Source: a virus. Taken from it: a stretch of 23,188 nucleotides of DNA. Shown here piece after piece: positions 7,319 to 15,611 of this stretch. Below the pieces are notes generated by a model, which was not told where the DNA came from, ran no database searches, and saw only the letters and a list, made by a program, of their open reading frames with translations. The translations under genes were made by a program, and so were the position numbers. Within the stretch, counting starts at the first letter, position 1. Each line of letters starts with the position of its first letter. The stretch lies in the IMG/VR virus record IMGVR_UViG_3300034062_008079, positions 1 through 23,188 of that record. One strand, written 5' to 3'.

Positions 7319-7466
7319 TTATAGGAAAGTTTTATCTGACGAATATTATTATTTCACAAAGTTTTTAAACGTATCTTACACAGATTTTTTATTACTACCA
7401 ACTTGGTTGCGAAAATATATGCTCGATAAACTAATCGAGGATAATACTCCCAAAAATAAAAATTAG
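7272..7466 (+). CDS. Tail assembly chaperone extension (probable frameshift product)
   Basis: This short open frame overlaps the end of the gp26-like gene by 47 nt and lies in the +1 (equivalently -2) frame relative to it. It has no ATG near its beginning; the only start-like codon is a TTG at 7272, and the first in-frame ATG lies near the very end. The meaningful peptide, from about 7305, runs GLSIDYRKVLSDEYYYFTKF then NVSYTDFLLLPTWLRKYMLD. It resembles the small proteins paired with gp26-like or gpG-like chaperones, with a helix, an aromatic-proline centre and a basic helix. Entry by frameshift at the T6-C tract 7298-7304 would give a fusion of about 301 residues. It ends in TAG, 25 nt before the tape measure start. 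Independent translation from TTG is the less likely alternative. Confidence 0.6.
   Translation: MLISHLGLSFFGLSIDYRKVLSDEYYYFTKFLNVSYTDFLLLPTWLRKYMLDKLIEDNTPKNKN
7298..7304 (+). other. Candidate programmed +1 (or -2) frameshift site
   Basis: The zero frame reads GAG TTT TTT CGG, and the overlapping frame reads TTT TTC GGC. A P-site Phe-tRNA on the second TTT (7301-7303) can slip one base forward to TTC and still pair well, while the next zero-frame codon is CGG, an uncommon Arg codon beside the prevailing AGA. A -2 slip to TTT at 7299-7301 is also possible. The zero-frame TGA follows 12 nt after the tract. A -1 slip would not reach the extension frame. Confidence 0.5.
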
Positions 7467-7469
7467 TCG

Positions 7470-7476
7470 TATTTAT
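7470..7476 (+). promoter_or_regulatory. TATTTAT late-promoter-like motif upstream of tape measure gene
   Basis: The word begins 22 nt before the tape measure ATG, in the short-spacing group with 10601 and 22074. It lies just after the TAG of the chaperone extension. If transcription starts a few bases downstream, the 5' leader would be very short. Confidence 0.45.
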
Positions 7477-7491
7477 AATTAAACTATAGTT

Positions 7492-10400
7492 ATGCTCGAC
7501 GACAAAAATAAAACGGAGTCCGACAATGAAGAAGGTGGGAAAAATAAAAAGGAAAAAGGATATGTTCCAGGAACATTTGATGCGCTTAAAGAGTCCTTAA
7601 AAGACGTTAAGTCAAAAAGTGATGACGTAGGGGCAACATTCTCTACTATACAACAAGTAGTTATAGGGTTCAACAAAAACCTTGGCGGTTCCGCAGACTC
7701 GGCAGCCCTTTTAGGAACTAATTTTACCGATGCGGCTCAGAAACTTCTATTACTTGATGGTAATATAAAATCTCTTGAAGCGGGTATTGTTTCTGCTGCA
7801 GAAAAAAACTTGGAAATACAAGAGGCGACAAACCGAATGTATATCGCAAGTTCCGAAGAATTAGCCGGTATAGTTGCTTCACAACAAGCCTCAGGAGTTT
7901 TATCTAAAACCTTAATCACAAACTTCAAAGACCAAGGATATGCGTTAAGTCAAATACCGAAAACTATGGAGAAGGTGATTCAAACTTCCAGGGCTCTTGG
8001 TGTCAACGTTGCCGCGGTATCTGAATCGGTTGTTACAAATATAAGTAAACTAAATACTTTTAATTTCTCGAACGGTGTTGAAGGGCTCACTAGGATGGCT
8101 GCACAAGCGGGTATGATTGGTGTCGACATGGTAAAAATCTTCAAGATAGCTGAAGACCTTTTCGACCCCGAAAAAGCAGTTGAATTAGCGTCTTCATTAC
8201 AAAGACTTGGTGTGGCAACAGGAGATTTGATTGACCCACTTAAACTGATGGACCTCGGACAAAACAATCCACAAGAATTACAAAACCAAATTGTTGAAAT
8301 GTCAAAAAGGTTCACCTTCTTCAACGAACAGAACCAAAAATTTGAAATATTACCAGGGGCCAAAAGGGAGTTGAGAGAAATTGCTTCCGCCATGGGAATG
8401 AGTGCAGATGAACTGGCAAAAATGGCTTTAGGAAGTTCTGACCTTGCAAAGAAAATGAGTGAAATTAGATTCCCTGAATTAGGTATCGAACTGCCTGAAG
8501 ACCAAAAAACGTTGATAGCCAACATGGCAGAAATGAAGGATGGTGAATATAAAATTAAATTTGAAGAAACAAAAGAAGTTGATGGAGAAAGAGTAAAAAC
8601 AGGTAGAGTTGTTGAAAAATCTGTTGCACAATTAAACCCTGAGGACCTCGAAAGTTTGAAATATCAACAAACATTACAAGCAAAAAGTTTGGAAGATATT
8701 GCCTTGGAATCAATGGAGTTGGAAAGAAGAACCGCAAATGCTGCAGAAGCCTTAGTAAGTACAGGAAGGGGTACCTTAGCAACAAATAGATTAGCAAATA
8801 AAGGTCAAGAACTTTTATCTCACACCGTAAAAGACTTGGTAAACTTAACAAAAGAGGCTGCCACCGCTAAGGGTGGTAGAGAGTTCATGGACCAAGGGAT
8901 TAGTGACATTAAAAAATTGACTACTGATGTAATGTCAGCCATGAAAGATGGAAAAATTACTGATGAAGAAAAAAATGATTTAATGAAAGTCGGAAAAGGG
9001 TTGGACGAATTGATGCAAAAAACTATGGGTAAAGGAGGTGAAGTTTTCGAAAAACTTATTAAATACGGGCAAGACTTTCCTGGTGAAGTGGGAAAGGCGT
9101 TGAATGCAGCAACCATAGCGATAGAGAATACAGGCGAAAAAACTGAATCTGAAAAAACAAGTTCTTTAGATAATCCACAAGACAATAGACGATTGGATGC
9201 AAAAATAATGGACAGAAATTTGGACGAAAATAAAACACAAACTCAAAATATAACAACATCAAATGTAAACAACCAAACACAAAACACGCAAAATGTAAAT
9301 AATACTACAAACAAAAATGATGTAACTACAAATAATAATACGTCTAATACTACCCAATATGACCAAGTAATTTATCAAATGACACAAAGTTTACCTGAAG
9401 CCTTCAGTAATGTAAAATTACCTGATGTAAATATTGATTTAAATCCTTTAACTTCATTACAAGAAAAACAACTTACGACAAATGAAAATTCATTAACGGA
9501 ATTAAAAACAATGAACAGTACTATGAAAAGTGAAAATGAAACTTTGATTTCATACATGTCAAGAACATCTACACCAACTCAAAATCCTACTGCTTCAAAC
9601 ACAAATATTACAACAAATAATAACCCAACGGATAATTCAACTACAAATAATAATACGTCTAATACTACCCAATATGACCAAGTAATTTATCAAATGACAC
9701 AAAGTTTACCTGAAGCCTTCAGTAATGTAAAATTACCTGACGTAAATATTGATTTAAATCCTTTAACTTCATTACAAGAAAAACAACTTACGACAAATGA
9801 AAATTCATTAACGGAATTAAAAACAATGAACAGTACTATGAAAAGTGAAAATGAAACTTTGATTTCATACATGTCAAGAACATCTACACCAACTCAAAAT
9901 CCTACTGATTCAAACACAAATATTACAACAAATAATAACCCAACGGATAATTCAATTACAAATAATTCTACTGTAACAAATAATGATAACAAACAATTTG
10001 TAACAAATGATAATAAACAAACGAACACAATACAAGCGCCTTTAGCGTTACCTGAGGAACCAGTTGTATCTTCACTACAACAACTATATAACATGCCTCA
10101 AATTTTAAACGATGGTATGGTAACAGGTTTGGATAAAATATCGGCACAAAATAAAGAAAAAGATAATTTATTAATAGGTAAACTTACCGACATTACTGAT
10201 AATTTAGGACCTGTGATGCCACAAGAAACCCCCTCCAATCCTTTTTACCAACCAACAATTCCAAATAATACAATATCGCCAACTGTACAAACACCTGAAG
10301 TTGCAATGGCAACAAACACGACAACAAATAATGTTACAGAAAGAATTGTTGAATCACCAATGAATAATGTCGGGGGTACCATAGAATACAGAGGGGAGTT

Positions 10401-10569
10401 AACTCTGACAGTTAATGTAAATGCACCTGACGGAATGAATAAAGCACAAGTAGAACAATCCTTCAAAAAAATGTTACAAGATAATACTATAGCTCAAAAA
10501 ATAGAACAAAATGTAATTGGAGGTAGAGTAGGAAGTTACAATCCTACTGTGTCAGTTTTTGAGGGATAA
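7492..10569 (+). CDS. Tail tape measure protein
   Basis: This 1025-residue protein is the likely ruler that sets tail length and is threaded inside the tube. It follows the tail chaperone pair, the standard tape measure position. Residues 1-35 are charged and low-complexity. About 35-560 is largely helical and Ala/Leu-rich, with segments such as GLTRMAAQAGMIGVDMVK and ELASSLQRLGVATGDL typical of tape measure proteins. About 560-880 is an Asn/Thr/Gln-rich region that contains two near-identical 105-residue units (see the repeat). The C-terminal about 80 residues form a compact beta/alpha end (YRGELTLTVNVNAPDGMNKA). T4 gp29 has 590 residues, so this one is much longer and predicts a longer tail. 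No peptidase or transglycosylase motif was recognised. The call rests on position, composition and length. Confidence 0.8.
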   Translation: MLDDKNKTESDNEEGGKNKKEKGYVPGTFDALKESLKDVKSKSDDVGATFSTIQQVVIGFNKNLGGSADSAALLGTNFTDAAQKLLLLDGNIKSLEAGIVSAAEKNLEIQEATNRMYIASSEELAGIVASQQASGVLSKTLITNFKDQGYALSQIPKTMEKVIQTSRALGVNVAAVSESVVTNISKLNTFNFSNGVEGLTRMAAQAGMIGVDMVKIFKIAEDLFDPEKAVELASSLQRLGVATGDLIDPLKLMDLGQNNPQELQNQIVEMSKRFTFFNEQNQKFEILPGAKRELREIASAMGMSADELAKMALGSSDLAKKMSEIRFPELGIELPEDQKTLIANMAEMKDGEYKIKFEETKEVDGERVKTGRVVEKSVAQLNPEDLESLKYQQTLQAKSLEDIALESMELERRTANAAEALVSTGRGTLATNRLANKGQELLSHTVKDLVNLTKEAATAKGGREFMDQGISDIKKLTTDVMSAMKDGKITDEEKNDLMKVGKGLDELMQKTMGKGGEVFEKLIKYGQDFPGEVGKALNAATIAIENTGEKTESEKTSSLDNPQDNRRLDAKIMDRNLDENKTQTQNITTSNVNNQTQNTQNVNNTTNKNDVTTNNNTSNTTQYDQVIYQMTQSLPEAFSNVKLPDVNIDLNPLTSLQEKQLTTNENSLTELKTMNSTMKSENETLISYMSRTSTPTQNPTASNTNITTNNNPTDNSTTNNNTSNTTQYDQVIYQMTQSLPEAFSNVKLPDVNIDLNPLTSLQEKQLTTNENSLTELKTMNSTMKSENETLISYMSRTSTPTQNPTDSNTNITTNNNPTDNSITNNSTVTNNDNKQFVTNDNKQTNTIQAPLALPEEPVVSSLQQLYNMPQILNDGMVTGLDKISAQNKEKDNLLIGKLTDITDNLGPVMPQETPSNPFYQPTIPNNTISPTVQTPEVAMATNTTTNNVTERIVESPMNNVGGTIEYRGELTLTVNVNAPDGMNKAQVEQSFKKMLQDNTIAQKIEQNVIGGRVGSYNPTVSVFEG
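9324..9953 (+). repeat. 315-bp in-frame tandem duplication inside the tape measure gene
   Basis: Copy 1 covers 9324-9638 and copy 2 9639-9953. They differ at only two positions: T9426/C9741 (synonymous) and C9593/A9908 (Ala to Asp). A partial third copy continues with one mismatch to about 9966. The unit is 105 codons, so the frame is kept. It encodes an Asn/Thr-rich linker followed by a block around YDQVIYQMTQSLPEAFSNVK, a helical stretch with ENSLTELKTMNSTMK, and ISYMSRTSTP. The near-identity points to a very recent duplication or ongoing gene conversion. Confidence 0.95.
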
Positions 10570-10600
10570 TGACTTTTTATAAAAATTTTATGTTTTAATC

Positions 10601-10607
10601 TATTTAT
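10601..10607 (+). promoter_or_regulatory. TATTTAT late-promoter-like motif upstream of 1554-residue baseplate gene
   Basis: The word begins 20 nt before the ATG, in the short-spacing group, in the context AATCTATTTATTAG followed by AAAAACTTGA and the start codon. The last part resembles the leader shared by the sheath and tube genes. Confidence 0.5.
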
Positions 10608-10620
10608 TAGAAAAACTTGA

Positions 10621-13600
10621 ATGGCAACACCATCTACGTTACAGCAGGCACAACAAGCGGGACCTAAATCACAGTCACAAACTGAAGGTAGTTTCCTATC
10701 TTATGAATCATCACAAGTATTCAGAGAAGAGTTAATTATTAAAAATTTAGTTCCATATAATATCGCTGGTATCAATTCAGAACCGCAAGGAACTGTCATA
10801 TACCAACAAAGCCCACCTGATTTAGCTGCCACAGAACAATTATTTTCCATAGATGGGTTAGGGTTAACACCTGTTATAAGAAATGAAACTCCTGACCAAT
10901 TAATAGTCCCTTCTACATATTTAGCTTACAATATATTAACTAAAACTAATCCTATTGGAGATAAAGGTCCGTTATCTAATGATTCATATTTAGCAAAAAT
11001 TGGTGCACAATCACTAAAAAAATCTTTGTTAGAAACAAACGCATTTTTCACTGAGCAATTAATCAGTGAGCAAAATACTATTAGTTTCAAAATTACAACA
11101 CCTGACGTTAACGATACTTTTGAAAGTAAATTATCTGGGGCATACGTACCGGCATCGCCAATACCAGGTGATTACTTTTTGGATGGGTTGAACAAAAGAA
11201 CGACAGATACTTTAGGTGAGGCGATAAATCAACTTGCAGGTAGAAGTACAACTGTTGGAGGTATTTTTAGTGGTAGTTTAACAAGGGCAATTACACCTTC
11301 GCAAATATTTTTAGAAAACACAAATGAGGGTCAAAAAAGTTTGATGTTTTCTAATTTGTCCTATAACATTTACAGACCTGCTTATGCTGATTCGGCATTA
11401 GGAGGTATTGCCGGAAATTTATTAACTACAGGAATTAACAACATATTAGATAATTTCGGTTTACAATTACCTGGTGCTTATTACATCGGTTCATCGGTTT
11501 CTGAACCTAGTTTTGCGACCTCACCAATCAATCAAGTACCAATCGATGTTTACGGTAGAGATACTCAAGCAATTGTTTTAGGTCCTGATGTTTTGGGTAA
11601 GGATTATGAAGGTAATGAAAGTAGAATAAATTTCGGATTAAAATCGAGCGCCTTAATAGACCAAGGAAATTTAGAAAGTGATTTGATTTGGGTCTCACCT
11701 AAGTACAAGGCTGGTAATTCGTCTTTCTATTCAACAGCAATTGACTTTAAACCTGGCTCCATTTTAGACGACACTCAAAGATTAATTGATGCCGCTGATA
11801 AACTACAAGGTGAGGCTAGATTAAAACACGTAGGTAACGCAATCAATCAAGTCAGTAGAACATTTAATGATGGATATAGAAATATAACAAAGGGCTCCAA
11901 AGTAAGACAAGTAACATACAAAAATGGTAAAGCGGAAGTGGGAACAGAATATTGTAGAATTTTCACCAAGGACGCTCCGTATGCCACTTATGAAAGATTA
12001 CAAAAATCTGACGGTATAGTAAATTTCGGAAGAAAATTCTCATATTCAGTTTTAGATAATACATATAACCTGAACATTTATCCTACAAAAGAACAACAAG
12101 GTGGTGTCACACCATCTTGGTCACAAGGCGGAAAAGTGAAAAAATATATGTTTTCGATTGAAAACTTGGCGTGGAAAGACTCAAAAAAACCTGGTTTTAA
12201 TGTTCAAGATTTACCACCTTGTGAGAGAGGACCAAACGGGGGGAGAATTATGTGGTTTCCACCTTACGATTTAAAATTTAATGACAATTCAAGTGCTGAT
12301 TGGCAACAAACAACATTTTTAGGACGACCTGAACCTGTTTACACTTACAGAAACACTTCTAGAAATGGAACGTTGAGTTGGAAAATAATTGTAGACCACC
12401 CATCGGTATTAAATTTAATAGTTGATAAAATATTAACCAATGAAATCGATTCAAATGCTGATAAGGTTTTAGAATCATTTTTTGCCGGATGTCAGACCTA
12501 TGATTTATATGAGTTTGCAAAAAGATTTAACACCGTAGGGTTAAATGATTTACAATACATCCAAGAAATAATTTCAAATGCCTCTCCGACAGAAACAACA
12601 AAAATATTAAAAGAAATACCAAAAGAACCGCAGTCCTCAAAGCCTGAATTCATTACACAAACGATTACTCCTGAGAAATTTCCTTCCTCAAATTACGAAA
12701 AGTTAGGATTTTATTTTAACAACGATATTCCAAAACCTGCCGAAAGCGGAACAAATGTTAAGTCATTCGAAAACTATTACAATTCCTATTTTTCAGAAAA
12801 AAACACATTCGTTTCAAAAACAATTGATGATGAAGAAAAAGTTGGAAAATTCTTTGATGATGTTATTAAATTCAATTATGAAAATACAAATTCAGGGGCA
12901 ACGAGTTTGATTACTAAAATTTATGAATTTTTTGAAAATAACTATATAAAAAATATAACAATTAATATGAGGGGTTGCGCATCGGCGAGCGCATCCGAAG
13001 AATACAATAAAAAGTTAGCTCAACGGAGAATAGATTCGGTCAAAAAATATCTTTTAGAATATAAAGTATCGAGCGGTTCCACGATGATTTCGTTGGACAA
13101 ATATAAAAATAATATAAAAATAACTTCTGTTGCCGAAGGGGAAAACGCAGAAAACGTAACAACAAAGTCAAGTGGTGGTGGATTCGAGACAGTATCAAAA
13201 TGTACTGAAAATCCCAAAATTAATGGTCAAACAGTTACAGGTCCAAACTCCATTTATTTATTACCCTCAATGGCTTGTAGAAGTGTTTTTATAGATAATA
13301 TAAAAACAGAGGAGACTCCACCGCAAACTAGACAAGTTCCCGCAAATTCGCCTGAACAAAATAATACAAAAAATGGGAATGCTAACAATAATGAAAATAA
13401 AGACAAAATAACTCCTGGTAAAGGTCCACAAGTAAGTGAGCCAATTGTCGAGTTGAGAAGCGAGAGAGGTATAAGTAAAAAAATATTGAGGTTATTATTA
13501 AGTGAATGTAACTATTTCCAAGCTTTAGAACAAACAAGTCCATTCTTATATAGAAGTTTAAAAGAGAAATTAAAATATTTCGAACCAGCATTCCATTCTA

Positions 13601-15285
13601 CAACACCCGAGGGACTTAATTCAAGAATTACATTTTTGAATCAGTGTTTGAGACCTGGTGACACCATCCCAACAATAGGAACTGACGGAAGACCGATTTA
13701 TAACGATGCGGTAAACACTGCTTTTGGTAGACCACCTGTTTTGGTTTTGAGAATAGGTGATTTCTATAATACTAAAATAATTCCGAGAAGTTTGCAATTC
13801 AGTTATGAGCCTTTATTATTAGATATGAATAGAGAAGGAATCGGAGTTCAACCAATGTTAGTTGGTGTTACATTTGCTTTTGACATCATAGGTGGTATGG
13901 GGCTTGCTAGACCTGTTGAGGATTTACAAAATGCACTATCTTTCAATTACTACGCTAATACAGAAATATACGATGAAAGGGCGGTAGCCACGGAAGATGT
14001 TACGGCTTTAGACGAAATATTTACTAAAGAGGCTATCGAAAACGCTGAAGAAGTACCGGCCCCAAAACCACAAAATAAAATACAAAATGCTGGTGGTACA
14101 ACTATTGGTGAAGTTTTGGAAACAAATAGTGATGGGGCTGCCGTGACTGGTAAAATAAGTTATAGAAAAGTAATCAAAGAATTTATCAAAGAACTCGGAG
14201 ACTACTTCAAATTGATACCGAATACCTCAGAATCAATATCCAAAAATTATAATTTTTACGTATGGCAATTTGCTAGTAAAGATAGAATATATACACTTGG
14301 TAAATTTCCACCAACTGTGAATACAAAAATATACGGAAAACCAAAAAATTTGGAACAAACATTCAATGTTGCCTTTGATTATAGTATCAAACAAATTAAT
14401 GATACAACTTCCCAAGATGGAAATTTAATCGTACAAGAATTCTTAAAGAAGGGGTTCCAAGCTCCAGTTATTAACCAACTAAAAAATAAAATGATAGAAT
14501 TCATAAACACACAGATTAAATCTAATTTAGTGGTCGACTTGGGTAGACAATTAACGGAATTGAATACTCAACAACAAAAAATAATTGAATATATTGATAA
14601 GTTGAACGTAGTTTATGGAAATCCATTTTCAAACGATGGTTACATAAAGGCAGATGGTTCACCTGTGGCGTATAATATAACAACGATAGGAACCGCTTTA
14701 GCCGATATACAAGTTGATTTGAACACGATTAGGACAGATATGAATGAGTATATATCTCTATTACAGGCACAAAATTTGAAAATATTACCATCTAACTCAG
14801 TGACTGACCCATTTTTTTATCCTTCTGATTTGATAGGTGACACAGAAATGTATTTTTTCATGATAATGTGTCAAACATTTACAGATAAAAATAAATTAGA
14901 GGCCTTCAGTAATTTCGTCTTTCCAAATGATGTAATTGATGGTAAAACTGTGAACGACCCACAAAGTCCGAAAAGATTTTTGAACCGATTATTGGGGTTA
15001 GATTTTTGGGATAGTTTTAATTTAATATTCGGAGAAAGTTTTTATGATAGATACACAAGAGCTAAAAATAAATTAGAAAAAGCACCAACAAATGCTATTG
15101 GGGGGCCTGATATACCGTTCAAATATAAAAACTATGCCGCCTTCAAACTATCACAAATAAATAACGAAAGAAAAGTTAATTACACTACTAACGTACCTAA
15201 TCAAGCAGATGCTGAAAACGCATTACTAAGTCTATATCAGTCCGTCCCAACCGAAGGAGAAGACTTTAACGGAAAAAAATTATAA
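10621..15285 (+). CDS. Large baseplate/tube-cap-like protein with OmpA-like domain
   Basis: This 1554-residue structural protein follows the tape measure gene, where T4-like phages encode the hub and tube-cap proteins gp48 and gp54. Residues about 561-600 (FLGRPEPVYTYRNTSRNG, then LSWKIIVDHPSVLN) and about 1045-1115 (FSYEPLLLDMNREGIGVQPM, then VTFAFDIIGG and LQNALSFNYYANTE) look like two tube-type beta segments. Between them, about residues 690-900, lies an OmpA/MotB-like domain: a strand with LGFYFNNDIP, then INMRGCASASASEEYNKKLA and RRIDSVKKYLLEYK. That domain binds peptidoglycan in cell-envelope proteins. The usual TD of the GHTD loop is replaced by Ala-Ser, while an Arg of the helix (R802/R803) is kept. 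A Pro/Asn-rich linker follows at about 905-945. The start ATG follows a short A-rich leader. A gp48-OmpA-gp54 type fusion is an inference; the general baseplate role is more secure. Confidence 0.65.
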   Translation: MATPSTLQQAQQAGPKSQSQTEGSFLSYESSQVFREELIIKNLVPYNIAGINSEPQGTVIYQQSPPDLAATEQLFSIDGLGLTPVIRNETPDQLIVPSTYLAYNILTKTNPIGDKGPLSNDSYLAKIGAQSLKKSLLETNAFFTEQLISEQNTISFKITTPDVNDTFESKLSGAYVPASPIPGDYFLDGLNKRTTDTLGEAINQLAGRSTTVGGIFSGSLTRAITPSQIFLENTNEGQKSLMFSNLSYNIYRPAYADSALGGIAGNLLTTGINNILDNFGLQLPGAYYIGSSVSEPSFATSPINQVPIDVYGRDTQAIVLGPDVLGKDYEGNESRINFGLKSSALIDQGNLESDLIWVSPKYKAGNSSFYSTAIDFKPGSILDDTQRLIDAADKLQGEARLKHVGNAINQVSRTFNDGYRNITKGSKVRQVTYKNGKAEVGTEYCRIFTKDAPYATYERLQKSDGIVNFGRKFSYSVLDNTYNLNIYPTKEQQGGVTPSWSQGGKVKKYMFSIENLAWKDSKKPGFNVQDLPPCERGPNGGRIMWFPPYDLKFNDNSSADWQQTTFLGRPEPVYTYRNTSRNGTLSWKIIVDHPSVLNLIVDKILTNEIDSNADKVLESFFAGCQTYDLYEFAKRFNTVGLNDLQYIQEIISNASPTETTKILKEIPKEPQSSKPEFITQTITPEKFPSSNYEKLGFYFNNDIPKPAESGTNVKSFENYYNSYFSEKNTFVSKTIDDEEKVGKFFDDVIKFNYENTNSGATSLITKIYEFFENNYIKNITINMRGCASASASEEYNKKLAQRRIDSVKKYLLEYKVSSGSTMISLDKYKNNIKITSVAEGENAENVTTKSSGGGFETVSKCTENPKINGQTVTGPNSIYLLPSMACRSVFIDNIKTEETPPQTRQVPANSPEQNNTKNGNANNNENKDKITPGKGPQVSEPIVELRSERGISKKILRLLLSECNYFQALEQTSPFLYRSLKEKLKYFEPAFHSTTPEGLNSRITFLNQCLRPGDTIPTIGTDGRPIYNDAVNTAFGRPPVLVLRIGDFYNTKIIPRSLQFSYEPLLLDMNREGIGVQPMLVGVTFAFDIIGGMGLARPVEDLQNALSFNYYANTEIYDERAVATEDVTALDEIFTKEAIENAEEVPAPKPQNKIQNAGGTTIGEVLETNSDGAAVTGKISYRKVIKEFIKELGDYFKLIPNTSESISKNYNFYVWQFASKDRIYTLGKFPPTVNTKIYGKPKNLEQTFNVAFDYSIKQINDTTSQDGNLIVQEFLKKGFQAPVINQLKNKMIEFINTQIKSNLVVDLGRQLTELNTQQQKIIEYIDKLNVVYGNPFSNDGYIKADGSPVAYNITTIGTALADIQVDLNTIRTDMNEYISLLQAQNLKILPSNSVTDPFFYPSDLIGDTEMYFFMIMCQTFTDKNKLEAFSNFVFPNDVIDGKTVNDPQSPKRFLNRLLGLDFWDSFNLIFGESFYDRYTRAKNKLEKAPTNAIGGPDIPFKYKNYAAFKLSQINNERKVNYTTNVPNQADAENALLSLYQSVPTEGEDFNGKKL

Positions 15286-15287
15286 AA

Positions 15288-15611
15288 ATGGCATTAGAAT
15301 ATTATAATAGGTATCAACAATTTTTAATTAATGGGTCACAAACGGTTGTACCTTTTGTTAAAATCCCAACCAAGTCAACAGATAAAAAATATATTTACAA
15401 AGTCGGAATGTCTAGGTTGGATAAAGTATCCCAACAATATTACGATAGCCCTTTTTTCGGGTGGTTAATATTAGCCGCTAATCCGGAATTTGGTGGTAAT
15501 GAATTTATTATAACAGATGGAACCGTTTTATCTGTCCCTTTCCCTTTATTATCGTCCATTCAAGACTATAATAATGCTTTAGAAACACAATTTTACTATT
15601 ATGGCAGATAA
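15288..15611 (+). CDS. gp53/LysM-like baseplate wedge protein
   Basis: This small 107-residue protein probably sits at the baseplate, linking hub and wedge. Residues 36-90 have a LysM/gp53-like pattern: IYKVGMSRLDKVSQQYYDSP, then FFGWLILAANPEF, then an acidic turn and ITDGTVLSVPFPLLSS. This is the strand-helix-helix-strand order seen in the LysM-like domains of P2 gpX and T4 gp53. T4 gp53 is longer (196 residues). The gene follows the 1554-residue protein by 2 nt and overlaps the next gene by 11 nt (the ATG at 15601 lies inside its last codons), so the three genes are tightly coupled. No membrane segment or signal peptide is seen. A gpX-like tail protein is the main alternative. Confidence 0.65.
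   Translation: MALEYYNRYQQFLINGSQTVVPFVKIPTKSTDKKYIYKVGMSRLDKVSQQYYDSPFFGWLILAANPEFGGNEFIITDGTVLSVPFPLLSSIQDYNNALETQFYYYGR

Noticed and set aside
7980-8525. A 181-codon minus-strand open frame inside the tape measure gene.
   Set aside because: It is a shadow of the tape measure frame; the predicted protein is Ser/Leu-rich with no domain and no promoter-like motif.
9375-9872. Two identical 60-codon minus-strand frames 315 nt apart.
   Set aside because: They are shadows of the duplicated tape measure segment and not a gene family.
9324-9966. Possible CRISPR-like or regulatory repeat array.
   Set aside because: There are just two long adjacent copies that keep the reading frame; no short repeats with unique spacers.
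13255-13261. A TATTTAT word inside the 1554-residue gene (another at 21718-21724).
   Set aside because: Both lie deep in coding sequence without a start codon at either spacing, as expected by chance in AT-rich DNA.
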